NCBI RefSeq assembly: GCF_003856975.1
Contig: NZ_CP033107.1
Location: 2,294,001-2,358,000 of the forward strand
DNA length: 64,000 bases
DNA from: Plantibacter sp. PA-3-X8
GTDB lineage: Bacteria; Actinomycetota; Actinomycetes; Actinomycetales; Microbacteriaceae
Direction: 5' to 3'
In this document: positions 28,637 through 37,896 of the stretch, one piece after another
Layout: the number at the start of each line of letters is the position of its first letter
How positions within the stretch are numbered: position 1 is the first letter of the stretch
Program-made: the position numbers and the translations under genes
Notes under the pieces: model-generated
What the model saw: the letters and a program-made list of their open reading frames with translations, nothing else
Told to the model about the DNA's origin: nothing
Databases searched by the model: none

Positions 28637-29254
28637 CTAGCCGAGGAGCGCCGAGGCGACGCCCCAGAGGACGAGTGCGGCCGTGACGCCGAGGGCGACG
28701 ACGTCCCAGCGCGAGGTGGCGAGGCGGTCGTCCTTCGGGTCGATCCGACCCCAGCGTTCGTGCGCACGGTCGATGAGGTCGACGGCCGTCGGACCCTCGT
28801 TGCCGGCGCGGCCGGGTCGGCGGACACCCGCCGCGCGGTCCTGGTGGTCGACCCCGCGTCGTCCGGCGCGTCCGCCGATCATCGACGGGCGGTCGAGACC
28901 GGCGCTCGGCGCGCCCCAGCTCGTGATCTTCCGACCGTCGCGGAGGAGCACCGTGAGCTGGTAGCGGCTGGTGGCCTCCTCCATGCGCGACCACGGGATG
29001 TCGTGGAGACGCCCCACGTTTACGATGGTCAGCTGCGACGGCTCGATGACGATGCAGGGGCGGACGAGGACGAGGTAGACCAGCCACACGACGAGGAGCT
29101 CCCACGGGAGCGCCTGGACCGCGAAGTTCCAAGCCCCGCGGCCGACGGCGTCGATGATGAAGAAGACCATGAGCAGGGCGGTGACCCCGAGGATCCAGAA
29201 GCCGCTCGTGCTCCGCAGAGTGGTCCGATTGCCGGCGTTCATCGCTTCGTTCAC
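28637..29254 (-). CDS. Membrane protein with PH-like domain
   Basis: About 205 residues: two N-terminal membrane helices (about 15-60), a short beta-rich cytoplasmic domain (PCIVIEPSQLTIVNVGRLHDIPW, then YQLTVLLRDGRKITSWGAP) resembling bacterial PH domains of the YdbS/DUF304 type, a charged linker and a C-terminal helix. The start is uncertain: GGAAGG lies directly before an ATG at 29263, so the GTG at 29254 with better spacing was used. It sits alone between the two transporter loci; a link to transport is not shown. Confidence 0.68.
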   Translation of the reverse strand: MNEAMNAGNRTTLRSTSGFWILGVTALLMVFFIIDAVGRGAWNFAVQALPWELLVVWLVYLVLVRPCIVIEPSQLTIVNVGRLHDIPWSRMEEATSRYQLTVLLRDGRKITSWGAPSAGLDRPSMIGGRAGRRGVDHQDRAAGVRRPGRAGNEGPTAVDLIDRAHERWGRIDPKDDRLATSRWDVVALGVTAALVLWGVASALLG

Positions 29255-29301
29255 GTCCACCATCCTTCCAGGCCGCCGACCCGCGGGGCCGCACGGCTCG
29301 A

Positions 29302-31407
29302 TCAGGCGGTGACGAGCCGGTCGCTCTCCGCATGGTGACACGCCACGAGCCGTCCGTCGACGGGGCGCTCTCGCGGATCGTCGCGTTCGCAGACCGCCTG
29401 CTTCTCCGCCGGCAGCAGCTGGAACAGCGGGCAGCGGCTCCGGAAACTGCAGCCGACCCGGTCGTCGCTGGGGGAGGGGAGGTCGCCGTTCAGCAGGATG
29501 CGCTGCCGGCTGCGTTCGATCTCGGGGTCCGGGACCGGCACCGCGGAGAGGAGCGCCTGCGTGTACGGGTGCTTCGGGTCGTCGAAGATCGTGGCACTGG
29601 GTCCGTACTCGACGATGCGCCCGAGGTACATGACCGCCACGTCGTCGGCGATGTGCCGGACGACGGCGAGGTCGTGGGCGACGAACAGGTACGAGAGTCC
29701 GAGCCGCTGCTTGAGGTCTTCGAGCAGGTTGATGACGCCGGCCTGGACGGAGACGTCGAGCGCGGAGACCGGCTCGTCGAGCACGAGGATCTTCGGTTCG
29801 ACGACGAGCGCCCGGGCGATGCCGATGCGCTGTCGCTGGCCACCTGAGAACTCGTGCGGGTACCGGCCGGCGAAGGACGGTTCCAGGCCGACGAGTTCGA
29901 GCATGGCACCGACGCGGGAGCGGATCTCGGTGGGGGAGACCCCGTGGACGGTCAACGGTTCGCCGATGATGTCCTCGATCGTCATGCGCGGATCGAGCGA
30001 GGCCATCGGGTCCTGGAACACCACCTGGATGTCGCTGCGCAGCTTCCGGCGGTCGGGCTTCGACAGCGTCGCGGTGTCGACCCCGTTCACGTGGATGCTG
30101 CCGCCCTGCGTCCCGGCGAGTTCGAGGATCTCCATGATCGTCGTCGTCTTCCCGCAGCCGGACTCCCCGACGAGGCCGAGGGTGCGTCCGCGCTGGACGC
30201 TGAACGAGACCCCGTCGACCGCGCGGACGGTGCCGATGTTGCGACGGAACACGACGCCCTTCGTGAGCGGGAAGGCGCGGGTCAGGTCGCGGACGTCGAG
30301 GACGGTCTCCGGAGCGACCTCGGCGACGAGCTCCTCCGGTACGTCGTCCGGCCGAGGGAAGATCTCCGGGCGGCGCAGCGACCCGTCGGCGATCTCGCCG
30401 GCGCGGATGCACGCCGCCGTGTGGTTGACCGAGGTCGTCGGGTCCTCGACGGGACCGTCGAGGACGGGGAGCAGCGCCGGTTCACCCTCGAGGCAGGCGG
30501 CCACGGCGATCGGGCAGCGCGGGGCGAAGGGGCAGCCGGTCGGCACGGTCGTCAACAGCGGTGGGCGTCCCTCGAGCGGGACGAGTCGCTCCTGCTGGTT
30601 CGCGGCCATGTTCGGCATGGAGCGCAGCAGACCGATCGTGTACGGCATGAGGGGTTCGCGGAACAATGGGACGACGGGTGCCGTCTCGACGATCCGACCC
30701 GCGTACATCACGGCCACCCGGTCGGCGTTGCCGGCGACGACACCGAGGTCGTGCGTGATGAGCACCACGGCGGCGCCGGTGATGTCCTTCGCCTTCTGGA
30801 GCACCTCGAGGATCTGCGCCTGGATGGTGACGTCGAGCGCGGTGGTCGGCTCGTCGGCGATGATCAGCTGCGGGTCGTTGGCGATGGCGATCGCGATCAT
30901 GGCCCGCTGACGCATGCCACCGGAGAACTCGTGCGGGAACGACTTGGCACGCCGCTCCGCGTTCGGGATGCCGACGATCTTCAGGAGTTCGACGGCCCGG
31001 GTCTCGGCGGCGCGCTGCGAGAGCGCGGAGTCGTGGAGACGGAGGCCCTCGGCGATCTGCTGACCGATCGTGTAGACGGGCGTGAGGGCCGAGAGCGGAT
31101 CCTGGAAGATCATGGCGATGTCGCGCCCGCGGATCTTCGACAGTTCCTTGTCAGACTGGCCGAGCAGCTCGACGCCGTCGTAGCGGATGCTGCCGCTCAC
31201 CTGCGCATTGGTCGGGAGCAGCCCCATGACGGCCATCGAGGAGACGCTCTTACCGGAGCCCGACTCGCCGACGATGCCGAGGAACTCGCCTCGCCGCACC
31301 TCGTAGGAGACACCGCGGACGGCGTGCACCGGCGTGCCGGCGTTGGGGAAGGTGACGCTGAGGTCGTCGACCTTGAGGAGCGGCGCGGTCGCCTGGGGGT
31401 CAGTCAC
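29302..31407 (-). CDS. Peptide ABC transporter ATPase, DppD-DppF fusion (locus 2)
   Basis: A 701-residue double ABC protein, longer than the locus 1 fusion because it keeps the oligopeptide C-terminal segments in both halves (GCPFAPRCPIAVAACLEG and VGCSFRSRCPLFQLLP, with paired cysteines). Walker A GESGSGKS and GESGCGKTT; signatures FSGGMRQRA and FSGGQRQRI; ADEPTTALDVTIQ and LDEPVSALDVSVQ. GTG start overlapping the permease stop by 8 nt. Last gene of the three-gene minus-strand operon. Confidence 0.95.
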   Translation of the reverse strand: MTDPQATAPLLKVDDLSVTFPNAGTPVHAVRGVSYEVRRGEFLGIVGESGSGKSVSSMAVMGLLPTNAQVSGSIRYDGVELLGQSDKELSKIRGRDIAMIFQDPLSALTPVYTIGQQIAEGLRLHDSALSQRAAETRAVELLKIVGIPNAERRAKSFPHEFSGGMRQRAMIAIAIANDPQLIIADEPTTALDVTIQAQILEVLQKAKDITGAAVVLITHDLGVVAGNADRVAVMYAGRIVETAPVVPLFREPLMPYTIGLLRSMPNMAANQQERLVPLEGRPPLLTTVPTGCPFAPRCPIAVAACLEGEPALLPVLDGPVEDPTTSVNHTAACIRAGEIADGSLRRPEIFPRPDDVPEELVAEVAPETVLDVRDLTRAFPLTKGVVFRRNIGTVRAVDGVSFSVQRGRTLGLVGESGCGKTTTIMEILELAGTQGGSIHVNGVDTATLSKPDRRKLRSDIQVVFQDPMASLDPRMTIEDIIGEPLTVHGVSPTEIRSRVGAMLELVGLEPSFAGRYPHEFSGGQRQRIGIARALVVEPKILVLDEPVSALDVSVQAGVINLLEDLKQRLGLSYLFVAHDLAVVRHIADDVAVMYLGRIVEYGPSATIFDDPKHPYTQALLSAVPVPDPEIERSRQRILLNGDLPSPSDDRVGCSFRSRCPLFQLLPAEKQAVCERDDPRERPVDGRLVACHHAESDRLVTA

Positions 31408-32323
31408 GGTTGGCTCCTGAGGTCGGGTCGATGGCGTCGCGGAGGGCGTCGCCGAGGAGGCTCGAGGCGAGCACGGTGATGACGAGGATCGCTGCCGGGA
31501 AGACGAACAGCCAGGGCCGCGTCACGGCCGCACTCGCACCGGCGGCGAGGAGAGTACCGAGCGAGACGTCGGGCGCCTGGACGCCGAAGCCGAAGAAGCT
31601 CAGCGTCGTCTCCGACAGGATCGCCGCGCCGATGCCGAGCGTCGCGTCGATGATGAGGAGGCTCGCGACGTTCGGGATGATGTGCCGACGGATGATCGTG
31701 AACCCGGGGACGCCCATGAAGCGCGCGGCCTTGACGTACTCGCGTTCGCGGAGCGACATCGTCTGCCCGCGGATGACGCGGGCGAGCACCATCCAGCCGA
31801 ACAGGACGAGGAAGACGACGAGGGCGAGCCAGGAGAGCGACTTGAACGCCGGGCTGAGGAGCACGAGGAGGAAGAAGCCGGGGATGACGAGGAGCAGGTC
31901 GATGAGCCAGACGATCGCCTTGTCCCAGACACCGCCGACGTAACCGGCGATGGCCCCGACGAGTCCGGCGATGATCGCCGCCCCCGGGCCGACGATCAGG
32001 CCGATGACGATGGACTTCTGCAGACCGACGAGGGTCTGCGCGTACACGTCCTGGCCGATGTTGTTCGTGCCGAACCAGTGCGACAGCGAGGGCGGCTGGC
32101 TGAAGGCGAGGCCGTCCTGGTCGGTGAAGGACCAGGGGGAGAGCATCGGGCCGATGAAGGCCCAGAGGATGATGAAGACGAGGACGCCTCCACCGATGCG
32201 GGCGCGCTTCGTGGCGAGCACCTTCCGGAGGATCGTGCGTCCGCGGGACTGCGGCCGCTTTGGTGCATCCCGCATCGTCTCGGGTTCGCCGACGGTGAGG
32301 GTCGATGGGTCGGTCAGTGCCAT
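31400..32323 (-). CDS. Peptide ABC transporter permease (DppC-like, locus 2)
   Basis: About 307 residues, N-terminal cytoplasmic tail, six helices, EAA loop REYVKAARFMGVPGFTIIRRH, and the DppC end LLGDALRDAIDPTSGANRD. The ATG lies 4 nt after the stop of the upstream permease and 8 nt overlap joins it to the ATPase. An in-frame extension upstream would run into the previous gene and is rejected. Confidence 0.94.
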   Translation of the reverse strand: MALTDPSTLTVGEPETMRDAPKRPQSRGRTILRKVLATKRARIGGGVLVFIILWAFIGPMLSPWSFTDQDGLAFSQPPSLSHWFGTNNIGQDVYAQTLVGLQKSIVIGLIVGPGAAIIAGLVGAIAGYVGGVWDKAIVWLIDLLLVIPGFFLLVLLSPAFKSLSWLALVVFLVLFGWMVLARVIRGQTMSLREREYVKAARFMGVPGFTIIRRHIIPNVASLLIIDATLGIGAAILSETTLSFFGFGVQAPDVSLGTLLAAGASAAVTRPWLFVFPAAILVITVLASSLLGDALRDAIDPTSGANRD

Positions 32324-32327
32324 GTCG

Positions 32328-33311
32328 TTACACCCGCACTCTCGGGTCGAGCGCCGCATAGATCACGTCGGAGAGGGTTCCGGCGATCAGGACGAGGATG
32401 GAGGTGAAGAGGATCGTTCCGGCGGCGGCGTTGATGTCCGAGTTCGAGACGCTCGTGAGGAGGTACTCGCCCATGCCGTGCCAGCTGAAGACGTTCTCCG
32501 TCACACTCGCGCCGGTGAGGATGAGTCCGAAGGAGTAGGCGAAGAACGTCGACATCGGGATGAGCGCGACGCGGACGCCGTGTCGGATGATCGCGGAGCC
32601 GCGGGTCCGGCCCTTCGAGCGGGCGGTGCGGATGTAGTCGGCGCTCATCACGTCGAGCATGGCGCTGCGCTGGTACCGCGAGTACGAGGCGACGGCGCCG
32701 ACGGTGAGGGTGATGGTGGGCAGCAGCAGATGCATCGCCCGGTCGCCGAACTGTGTCCAGAACCCGCCCTGTAGGCCGGCGGTGTACTCGCCGGTGAAGT
32801 TGATGACGTTCGTGCCGACCGCCTGGTTGAGCGACGTCGCGAGGATCATGAGCACGACGCCGATGACGAAGACGGGCATCGCGAGGATCGTGAACGAGGC
32901 GTAGGTGATGATCTGGTCGCTGGCCCGGTACTGCCGGACGGCGCCCCAGACGCCGAGGGCGACGCCGATGACCGCGCCCAGGATGGTGCCGATGACGAGG
33001 AGTCGGAGGCTCGTGCCCGAGCGCTCGAAGATGTCGGCCGTGACCTGGGTGCCGCGGGTGCTGACGCCGAGGGACCCGGTGGTCACGAGCTGGGTGACCC
33101 AGTCCCAGAGGCGTTCGAGCAGCGGCACCTTCGGGTTGACGCCCATCTTGTCGAGCGCCGCGTCGATCGAGGACTGCGGGATGGGCGGGTTCTTCCCGAG
33201 GAACCGGGCCGAGGGCTGGAGCGTCATGCTCACGAGCACGTAGCCCAGCATGGTGGCGATGGCGGAGAGGAACAGGTAGTTGACCAACCGCCGTGCAATG
33301 AACCCGATCAT
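32328..33311 (-). CDS. Peptide ABC transporter permease (DppB-like, locus 2)
   Basis: About 327 residues, beginning MIGFIARRLVNYLFLSAIAT, with AAGG 7 nt upstream of the ATG. Six helices; EAA loop ADYIRTARSKGRTRGSAIIRHGV; C-terminal LSDVIYAALDPRVRV. It contains an enlarged periplasmic loop of about 60 residues after helix 1 (PPIPQSSIDAALDKMGVNPK onward), seen in some DppB proteins. First gene of the minus-strand operon, divergent from its likely binding protein. Confidence 0.94.
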   Translation of the reverse strand: MIGFIARRLVNYLFLSAIATMLGYVLVSMTLQPSARFLGKNPPIPQSSIDAALDKMGVNPKVPLLERLWDWVTQLVTTGSLGVSTRGTQVTADIFERSGTSLRLLVIGTILGAVIGVALGVWGAVRQYRASDQIITYASFTILAMPVFVIGVVLMILATSLNQAVGTNVINFTGEYTAGLQGGFWTQFGDRAMHLLLPTITLTVGAVASYSRYQRSAMLDVMSADYIRTARSKGRTRGSAIIRHGVRVALIPMSTFFAYSFGLILTGASVTENVFSWHGMGEYLLTSVSNSDINAAAGTILFTSILVLIAGTLSDVIYAALDPRVRV

Positions 33312-33607
33312 GTACCAGCCTTGCGAAGTCGTTGTGCGGGACCGCGTCGTCCCGTCAGCTGTGCTCCCCTCGTGGGGTGGAGACACTGTAACCCCGAACC
33401 ATCGGGAATCAGAAAACGACGCGTGTTCCCAGGAAACGAAACGTATGTTTCCGGCTCGTACCGTCGAGAAATCGAAACGGTAACAATTCGTGCCCACTTG
33501 TGGGGGATCCCCGGAGCGGGTGCAAGATGGTCCCCATTGGCCTGCGCGCCTTCCGCTCCGCATCGGTGCGGCGTTGCGCAGTTACACGTCACGAAAGGTG
33601 GATCTCG
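33312..33607. promoter_or_regulatory. Divergent control region of oligopeptide locus 2
   Basis: It separates the permease operon from the binding-protein gene. Two inverted repeats stand out: GAAAC-GTAT-GTTTC at 33438-33451, and TACCGT and ACGGTA 12 nt apart at 33459-33482. Both lie in an AT-richer core that probably holds the back-to-back promoters. No small gene is evident. Confidence 0.5.
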
Positions 33608-35332
33608 ATGAGTTCCAGAACACAGGGATCGAAGCGGCGCGGCGGGATGATCCTCGCCGGCGTCTCGATCGTCGCCCTCGCATTGACGGCTTGCACCGGA
33701 GGTGGTTCAGGCGGTGGCGGCTCGACGTCGAAGCCCGCCGAGCTGTCCGGCACCGGCTGGGAGCGCGCCGACGCCGACCAGATCGCCCAGGGCGGCACAC
33801 TCAACCTCGCGGTCGACACGATCCCGGCCAACTGGAACCTCAACAACCTCGACGCCGGTACGGTCGACGACCAGTTCCTCACGAACCTGTACACGCCGTC
33901 GTTCGTCAAGATCAAGGAAGACGGCTCCTGGGAGGCGAACCCCGACTACGCGACCTCGGTCGAGCTGAAGAGCGAGGACCCGCAGGTCGTCGAGATCAAG
34001 ATCAACCCCGACGCCGTGTGGTCCGACGGTACCGCGATCAGCTTCGACGACGTCGCTGCGACGTGGCAGTCCCTGAACGGCGCGAACGAGGCGTACGCAC
34101 CCACGTCCACGAACGTGTGGAAGGACATCGAGTCCGTCACCGCCGGCGACAGCCCGCAGGACGTCCTCATCACGTTCAAGAACAAGAACGCGGACTGGCC
34201 GTCCATCCTCGGCAACATCTGGCCGAAGTGGCTCGGCGCGACGCCCGAGTCGTTCAACACCCTCTGGGCGACCGGACCGTACGCGGCCGACGGCACGACC
34301 TACGTCTCGGGTGGCCCGTACATCGTCAGCAAGATCGACCAGACCGGTGCCGTCGTCACCTTCGCGCCCAACCCGAAGTGGTGGGGCGACAAGCCGAAGC
34401 TCGACAACATCATCTTCAAGCAGATCTCCCGTGCCGGGCTCGCCCAGGCGTTCTCCAACAGTGAGATCGACGTCTTCAGCGTGGGTTCCAACGCCGACAA
34501 CTACCAGACGGCTCAGAAGCGCAGCGACGCCGAGATCCAGCGTTCGCGCGGTACCACCTACAACCACATCACGCTGAACGGCACGTCCGAGGTCCTGAGC
34601 GACCCCGAGGTCCGCCAGGCGTTCGCCAAGTCGATCAACCGTCAGACCATCGCCGAGGCCCGCCTCGCCGCGATCGACGCGCCGACCGACCTGCTGAACA
34701 ACCTCATCTTCCTCCCGGGCCAGGACGGCTACGAGGACGACGCCTCCAAGGTGCTCGGCTACGACATCGACGCGGCCAAGAAGCAGCTCGAGGACGCCGG
34801 TTGGAAGGAGGGCAGCGACGGCATCCGCGAGAAGGACGGCCAGAAGCTGACCGTCCGCTACGTCATCGACTCCGACAACCCGGTCTCCGCCGAGACGTCG
34901 CAGCAGGTGCAGGCCATGGTGAAGGAGTCGGGCTTCGACCTCCAGATCGACACCGTCCCCTCGGATGACTTCTTCACGAAGTACGTCACCACCGAGACCC
35001 GCGACTTCGACGCCGTGAGCTTCGCGTGGCAGGGCACCGCCTTCCCGATCTCCAGCACCGAGTCGATCTTCTACCCGGCCGACTCCGGGCAGAACTTCCC
35101 CGGCGTCACCGACGACTCCCTCGGTGACCTCTGGGCGAGCGCCAACGCGGAGCTCGACCCCGACAAGCGCCTCGAGATCGCGAAGGAGATCGACAAGAAG
35201 ATCGTCGCCCTCGCGACCACGCTCCCGCTGTTCCCGGTGCCGTACACCTACGGCGTCAAGACCGGCCTCGTGAACTACGGGCCGACCCAGTTCGAGACCA
35301 TCGACTGGAAGAACGTGGGCTGGAAGAAGTAA
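33608..35332 (+). CDS. Oligopeptide ABC transporter substrate-binding lipoprotein (locus 2)
   Basis: A 574-residue family-5 solute-binding protein. Signal peptide ends in lipobox LTAC followed by a Gly/Ser-rich linker. The body shows GGTLNLAVDTIPANWNLNNL, DAVWSDGTAISFDDVAATWQ and the helix VRQAFAKSINRQTIAEARL. ATG with AAAGGTGG 7 nt upstream. It is separate from but divergent to its permease operon, so the binding protein can be made in excess. A GAAA-capped hairpin follows. Substrate not determinable; oligopeptides are the usual ligands. Confidence 0.93.
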   Translation: MSSRTQGSKRRGGMILAGVSIVALALTACTGGGSGGGGSTSKPAELSGTGWERADADQIAQGGTLNLAVDTIPANWNLNNLDAGTVDDQFLTNLYTPSFVKIKEDGSWEANPDYATSVELKSEDPQVVEIKINPDAVWSDGTAISFDDVAATWQSLNGANEAYAPTSTNVWKDIESVTAGDSPQDVLITFKNKNADWPSILGNIWPKWLGATPESFNTLWATGPYAADGTTYVSGGPYIVSKIDQTGAVVTFAPNPKWWGDKPKLDNIIFKQISRAGLAQAFSNSEIDVFSVGSNADNYQTAQKRSDAEIQRSRGTTYNHITLNGTSEVLSDPEVRQAFAKSINRQTIAEARLAAIDAPTDLLNNLIFLPGQDGYEDDASKVLGYDIDAAKKQLEDAGWKEGSDGIREKDGQKLTVRYVIDSDNPVSAETSQQVQAMVKESGFDLQIDTVPSDDFFTKYVTTETRDFDAVSFAWQGTAFPISSTESIFYPADSGQNFPGVTDDSLGDLWASANAELDPDKRLEIAKEIDKKIVALATTLPLFPVPYTYGVKTGLVNYGPTQFETIDWKNVGWKK

Positions 35333-35358
35333 GCGACACGACGGGTTCCTCCTGAGGA

Positions 35359-35394
35359 CGACGGGCATCGGCGGGAAACCGCCGGTGCCCGTCG
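35359..35394 (+). terminator. Hairpin after the locus 2 binding-protein gene
   Basis: A 16-bp stem with a single G-T wobble and a GAAA tetraloop: CGACGGGCATCGGCGG, loop, CCGCCGGTGCCCGTCG. It is 27 nt after the stop. Confidence 0.8.
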
Positions 35395-35424
35395 CCGTTC
35401 AGCCCCCGGCCAGGACTCCTGCGG

Positions 35425-35430
35425 TATGAT
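35425..35430 (+). promoter_or_regulatory. -10 element of typA
   Basis: TATGAT, about 56 nt before the typA ATG, giving a leader of about 50 nt that contains AAGGAAG. Confidence 0.4.
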
Positions 35431-35486
35431 GGTCCGTCGGCACCATCGTGCCCGAATCCCATCCACTTGAAGGAAGCCACCCTTTT

Positions 35487-37394
35487 ATGGCGCTCGCCAC
35501 TCGTTCCGATCTGCGCAATGTCGCGATCGTGGCCCACGTTGACCACGGCAAGACGACCCTCGTCGACGCCATGCTGCGACAGACCAACTCTTTCGCCGAA
35601 CACGCCCACCTCGAAGAACGCGCCATGGACTCGAATGAGCTCGAGCGCGAAAAGGGCATCACCATCCTCGCCAAGAACACGGCGATCTCGTACAAGGGCG
35701 AACACGCCACCGACGGCCCGATCACGATCAACGTCATCGACACCCCCGGCCACGCCGACTTCGGTGGAGAGGTCGAGCGCGGCCTGTCCATGGTCGACGG
35801 CGTCGTCCTCCTCGTCGACGCGTCCGAGGGCCCCCTGCCGCAGACCCGCTTCGTGCTCCGCAAGGCGCTCGAGGCCAAGCTGCCGGTCATCCTCCTGGTC
35901 AACAAGACCGACCGCCCCGACGCACGCATCGACGAGGTCGTCGTCGAGAGCCAGGACCTCCTCATCGGTCTCGCCAGCGACATGGTCGACGACGTCCCCG
36001 ACCTCGACCTCGACGCCGTCCTCGACGTCCCGGTCGTCTACGCCTCCGGTAAGGCCGGCCGCGCGTCGTCCAACAAGCCCGCCAACGGCGAACTGCCCGA
36101 CAGTGAAGACCTCGAGCCGCTGTTCGCAGCCATCCTCGAGCACATCCCGGCTCCGCAGTACGACGACGAGCACCCGCTCCAGGCGCACGTCACGAACCTC
36201 GACGCCTCGCCGTTCCTCGGTCGCCTCGCGCTCCTGCGCATCTTCAACGGCACGCTGAAGAAGGGCCAGACGGTCGCCTGGGTCCGCCACGACGGCGACG
36301 TCCACAACGTCCGCGTCACCGAGCTCATGATCACGAAGGCCCTCGACCGCTACCCGGCCGAGAGCGCCGGCCCCGGCGACATCGTCGCCGTCGCCGGTTT
36401 CGCCGACATCATGATCGGCGACACCCTGGCCGACCCCGAGGACGTCCGCGCGCTGCCGGCCATCACGGTCGACGACCCGGCCATCTCGATGACCATCGGT
36501 ACCAACACCTCGCCGCTCATGGGCAAGGTCAAGGGCCACAAGCTCACCGCGCGCATGGTCAAGGACCGCCTCGACCGCGAGCTCATCGGTAACGTCTCGC
36601 TCAAGGTCCTCGACATCGGTCGACCCGACGCGTGGGAGGTCCAGGGCCGTGGAGAGCTCGCGCTCGCCATCCTCGTCGAGCAGATGCGTCGCGAAGGCTA
36701 CGAGCTCACCGTCGGCAAGCCGCAGGTGGTCACGAAGCGTATCGACGGCAAGGTCCACGAGCCGTACGAGCACCTGACCATCGACGCTCCCGAGGAGCAC
36801 CTCGGCGCGATCACCCAGCTCCTCGCCGCTCGCAAGGGCCGCATGGAGAACATGGCGAACCACGGCACCGGCTGGGTCCGCATGGAGTTCATCGTCCCGT
36901 CGCGCGGCCTCATCGGTTTCCGCTCCGAGTTCCTCACCGCCACGCGCGGTACGGGTATCGCCAACGCGTTGGCACACGGCTACGGCGAGTGGGCCGGCGC
37001 GATCACGACGCGCAACAACGGCTCGATCGTCGCCGACCGCTCCGGCGTGGTCACGCCCTTCGCGATCATCGCGCTGCAGGAGCGCATGTCGTTCTTCGTG
37101 CAGCCGACCGAAGAGGTCTACGAGGGCATGGTCATCGGTGAGAACTCGCGCAACGACGACATGGACGTCAACATCACCAAGGAGAAGAAGCTGACCAACA
37201 TGCGTCAGTCTTCGGCCGACAACTTCGAGTCGATGACGCCGCCGCGCGTCCTCACGCTCGAGGAGAGCCTCGAGTTCGCCCGCGAGGACGAGTGCGTCGA
37301 GGTCACGCCCGAGCACGTGCGCATCCGCAAGGTCGAGCTCGACGCTCAGGCCCGCCAGCGCAGCTACTCGCGTCTCAAGAAGCAGTCCGAGTAG
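35487..37394 (+). CDS. typA: Translational GTPase TypA/BipA
   Basis: Ribosome-associated GTPase of 635 residues related to EF-G, important for growth at low temperature and stress in other bacteria. G1 AHVDHGKTTL, G2 region KGITI, G3 DTPGHADF, G4 NKTD; then the beta-barrel domain and TypA-specific C-terminal domain with RGLIGFRSEFLTATRGTG. ATG chosen because the conserved region begins here and AAGGAAG lies upstream; the longer in-frame version has no family support. Confidence 0.97.
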   Translation: MALATRSDLRNVAIVAHVDHGKTTLVDAMLRQTNSFAEHAHLEERAMDSNELEREKGITILAKNTAISYKGEHATDGPITINVIDTPGHADFGGEVERGLSMVDGVVLLVDASEGPLPQTRFVLRKALEAKLPVILLVNKTDRPDARIDEVVVESQDLLIGLASDMVDDVPDLDLDAVLDVPVVYASGKAGRASSNKPANGELPDSEDLEPLFAAILEHIPAPQYDDEHPLQAHVTNLDASPFLGRLALLRIFNGTLKKGQTVAWVRHDGDVHNVRVTELMITKALDRYPAESAGPGDIVAVAGFADIMIGDTLADPEDVRALPAITVDDPAISMTIGTNTSPLMGKVKGHKLTARMVKDRLDRELIGNVSLKVLDIGRPDAWEVQGRGELALAILVEQMRREGYELTVGKPQVVTKRIDGKVHEPYEHLTIDAPEEHLGAITQLLAARKGRMENMANHGTGWVRMEFIVPSRGLIGFRSEFLTATRGTGIANALAHGYGEWAGAITTRNNGSIVADRSGVVTPFAIIALQERMSFFVQPTEEVYEGMVIGENSRNDDMDVNITKEKKLTNMRQSSADNFESMTPPRVLTLEESLEFAREDECVEVTPEHVRIRKVELDAQARQRSYSRLKKQSE

Positions 37395-37413
37395 GCAGTA
37401 ACCGCTCCAACCC

Positions 37414-37445
37414 GATGCCCGGTCCTCTCAGGAAGACCGGGCATC
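37414..37445 (+). terminator. Hairpin after typA
   Basis: 11-bp perfect stem GATGCCCGGTC with complement and a 10-nt loop, 20 nt after the stop. Confidence 0.7.
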
Positions 37446-37452
37446 CGGTCGT

Positions 37453-37458
37453 TAAGCT
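37453..37458 (+). promoter_or_regulatory. -10 element, leaderless lipoprotein gene
   Basis: TAAGCT with exactly 6 nt before the ATG at 37465 and no Shine-Dalgarno. It abuts the typA terminator. Confidence 0.45.
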
Positions 37459-37464
37459 GATCGC

Positions 37465-37896
37465 ATGCGCCGACCCGCCTCCCTCGCCCTGCTGGCCGCC
37501 CTCGTCCTCGCTCCGACGCTCGCCGGGTGCAGCGTCATCGAGTCCACCGTCAAGGACTCCGTCGAGCAGGGCATCCGCGACGCCACCGGTGGCGACTTCG
37601 ACGTGAACCTCGACGAGGGGCTGCCGGACGGATACCCCGTCGACGCCGTCCCAGTGGTCGACGGCACGGTCAACGGCGGACGTGGCACGGTCGACGGCAA
37701 GGACACCTTCGTCGTCACGGTGCAGGCGACCGACGCCGCCACCGCAGCCAAGGACGCGCTCGTCGCGGCGGGCTTCACGATCGACGGGGAGATCGCGAAC
37801 GGCGACGGTTCGATCGTGACGCTGTCGACGACGGCCTACGACGTGAAGCTCGTCGCCTCGGCGGACAGCATCCTCTACACGGTGACGGTCAAGTAG
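37465..37896 (+). CDS. Small hypothetical lipoprotein
   Basis: A 143-residue exported protein with a type II signal peptide ending in lipobox LAGC (Cys at about 22). The mature part of about 120 residues is acidic, with alternating beta strands (VNGGRGTVDGKDTFVVTVQA, then AKDALVAAGFTIDGEI and YDVKLVASADSILYTVTVK). I do not recognise the family. It stands alone between typA and a repeat cluster. A role as a small surface sensor or carrier is only a guess. Confidence 0.75.
   Translation: MRRPASLALLAALVLAPTLAGCSVIESTVKDSVEQGIRDATGGDFDVNLDEGLPDGYPVDAVPVVDGTVNGGRGTVDGKDTFVVTVQATDAATAAKDALVAAGFTIDGEIANGDGSIVTLSTTAYDVKLVASADSILYTVTVK

Noticed and set aside
26719..28827. Long open frame antisense to the first fused ATPase
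   Set aside because: The plus strand carries two full ABC domains; the antisense product has no family motif.
35256..37316. Long open frame antisense to typA
   Set aside because: typA motifs are complete on the plus strand; the antisense translation is low-complexity.
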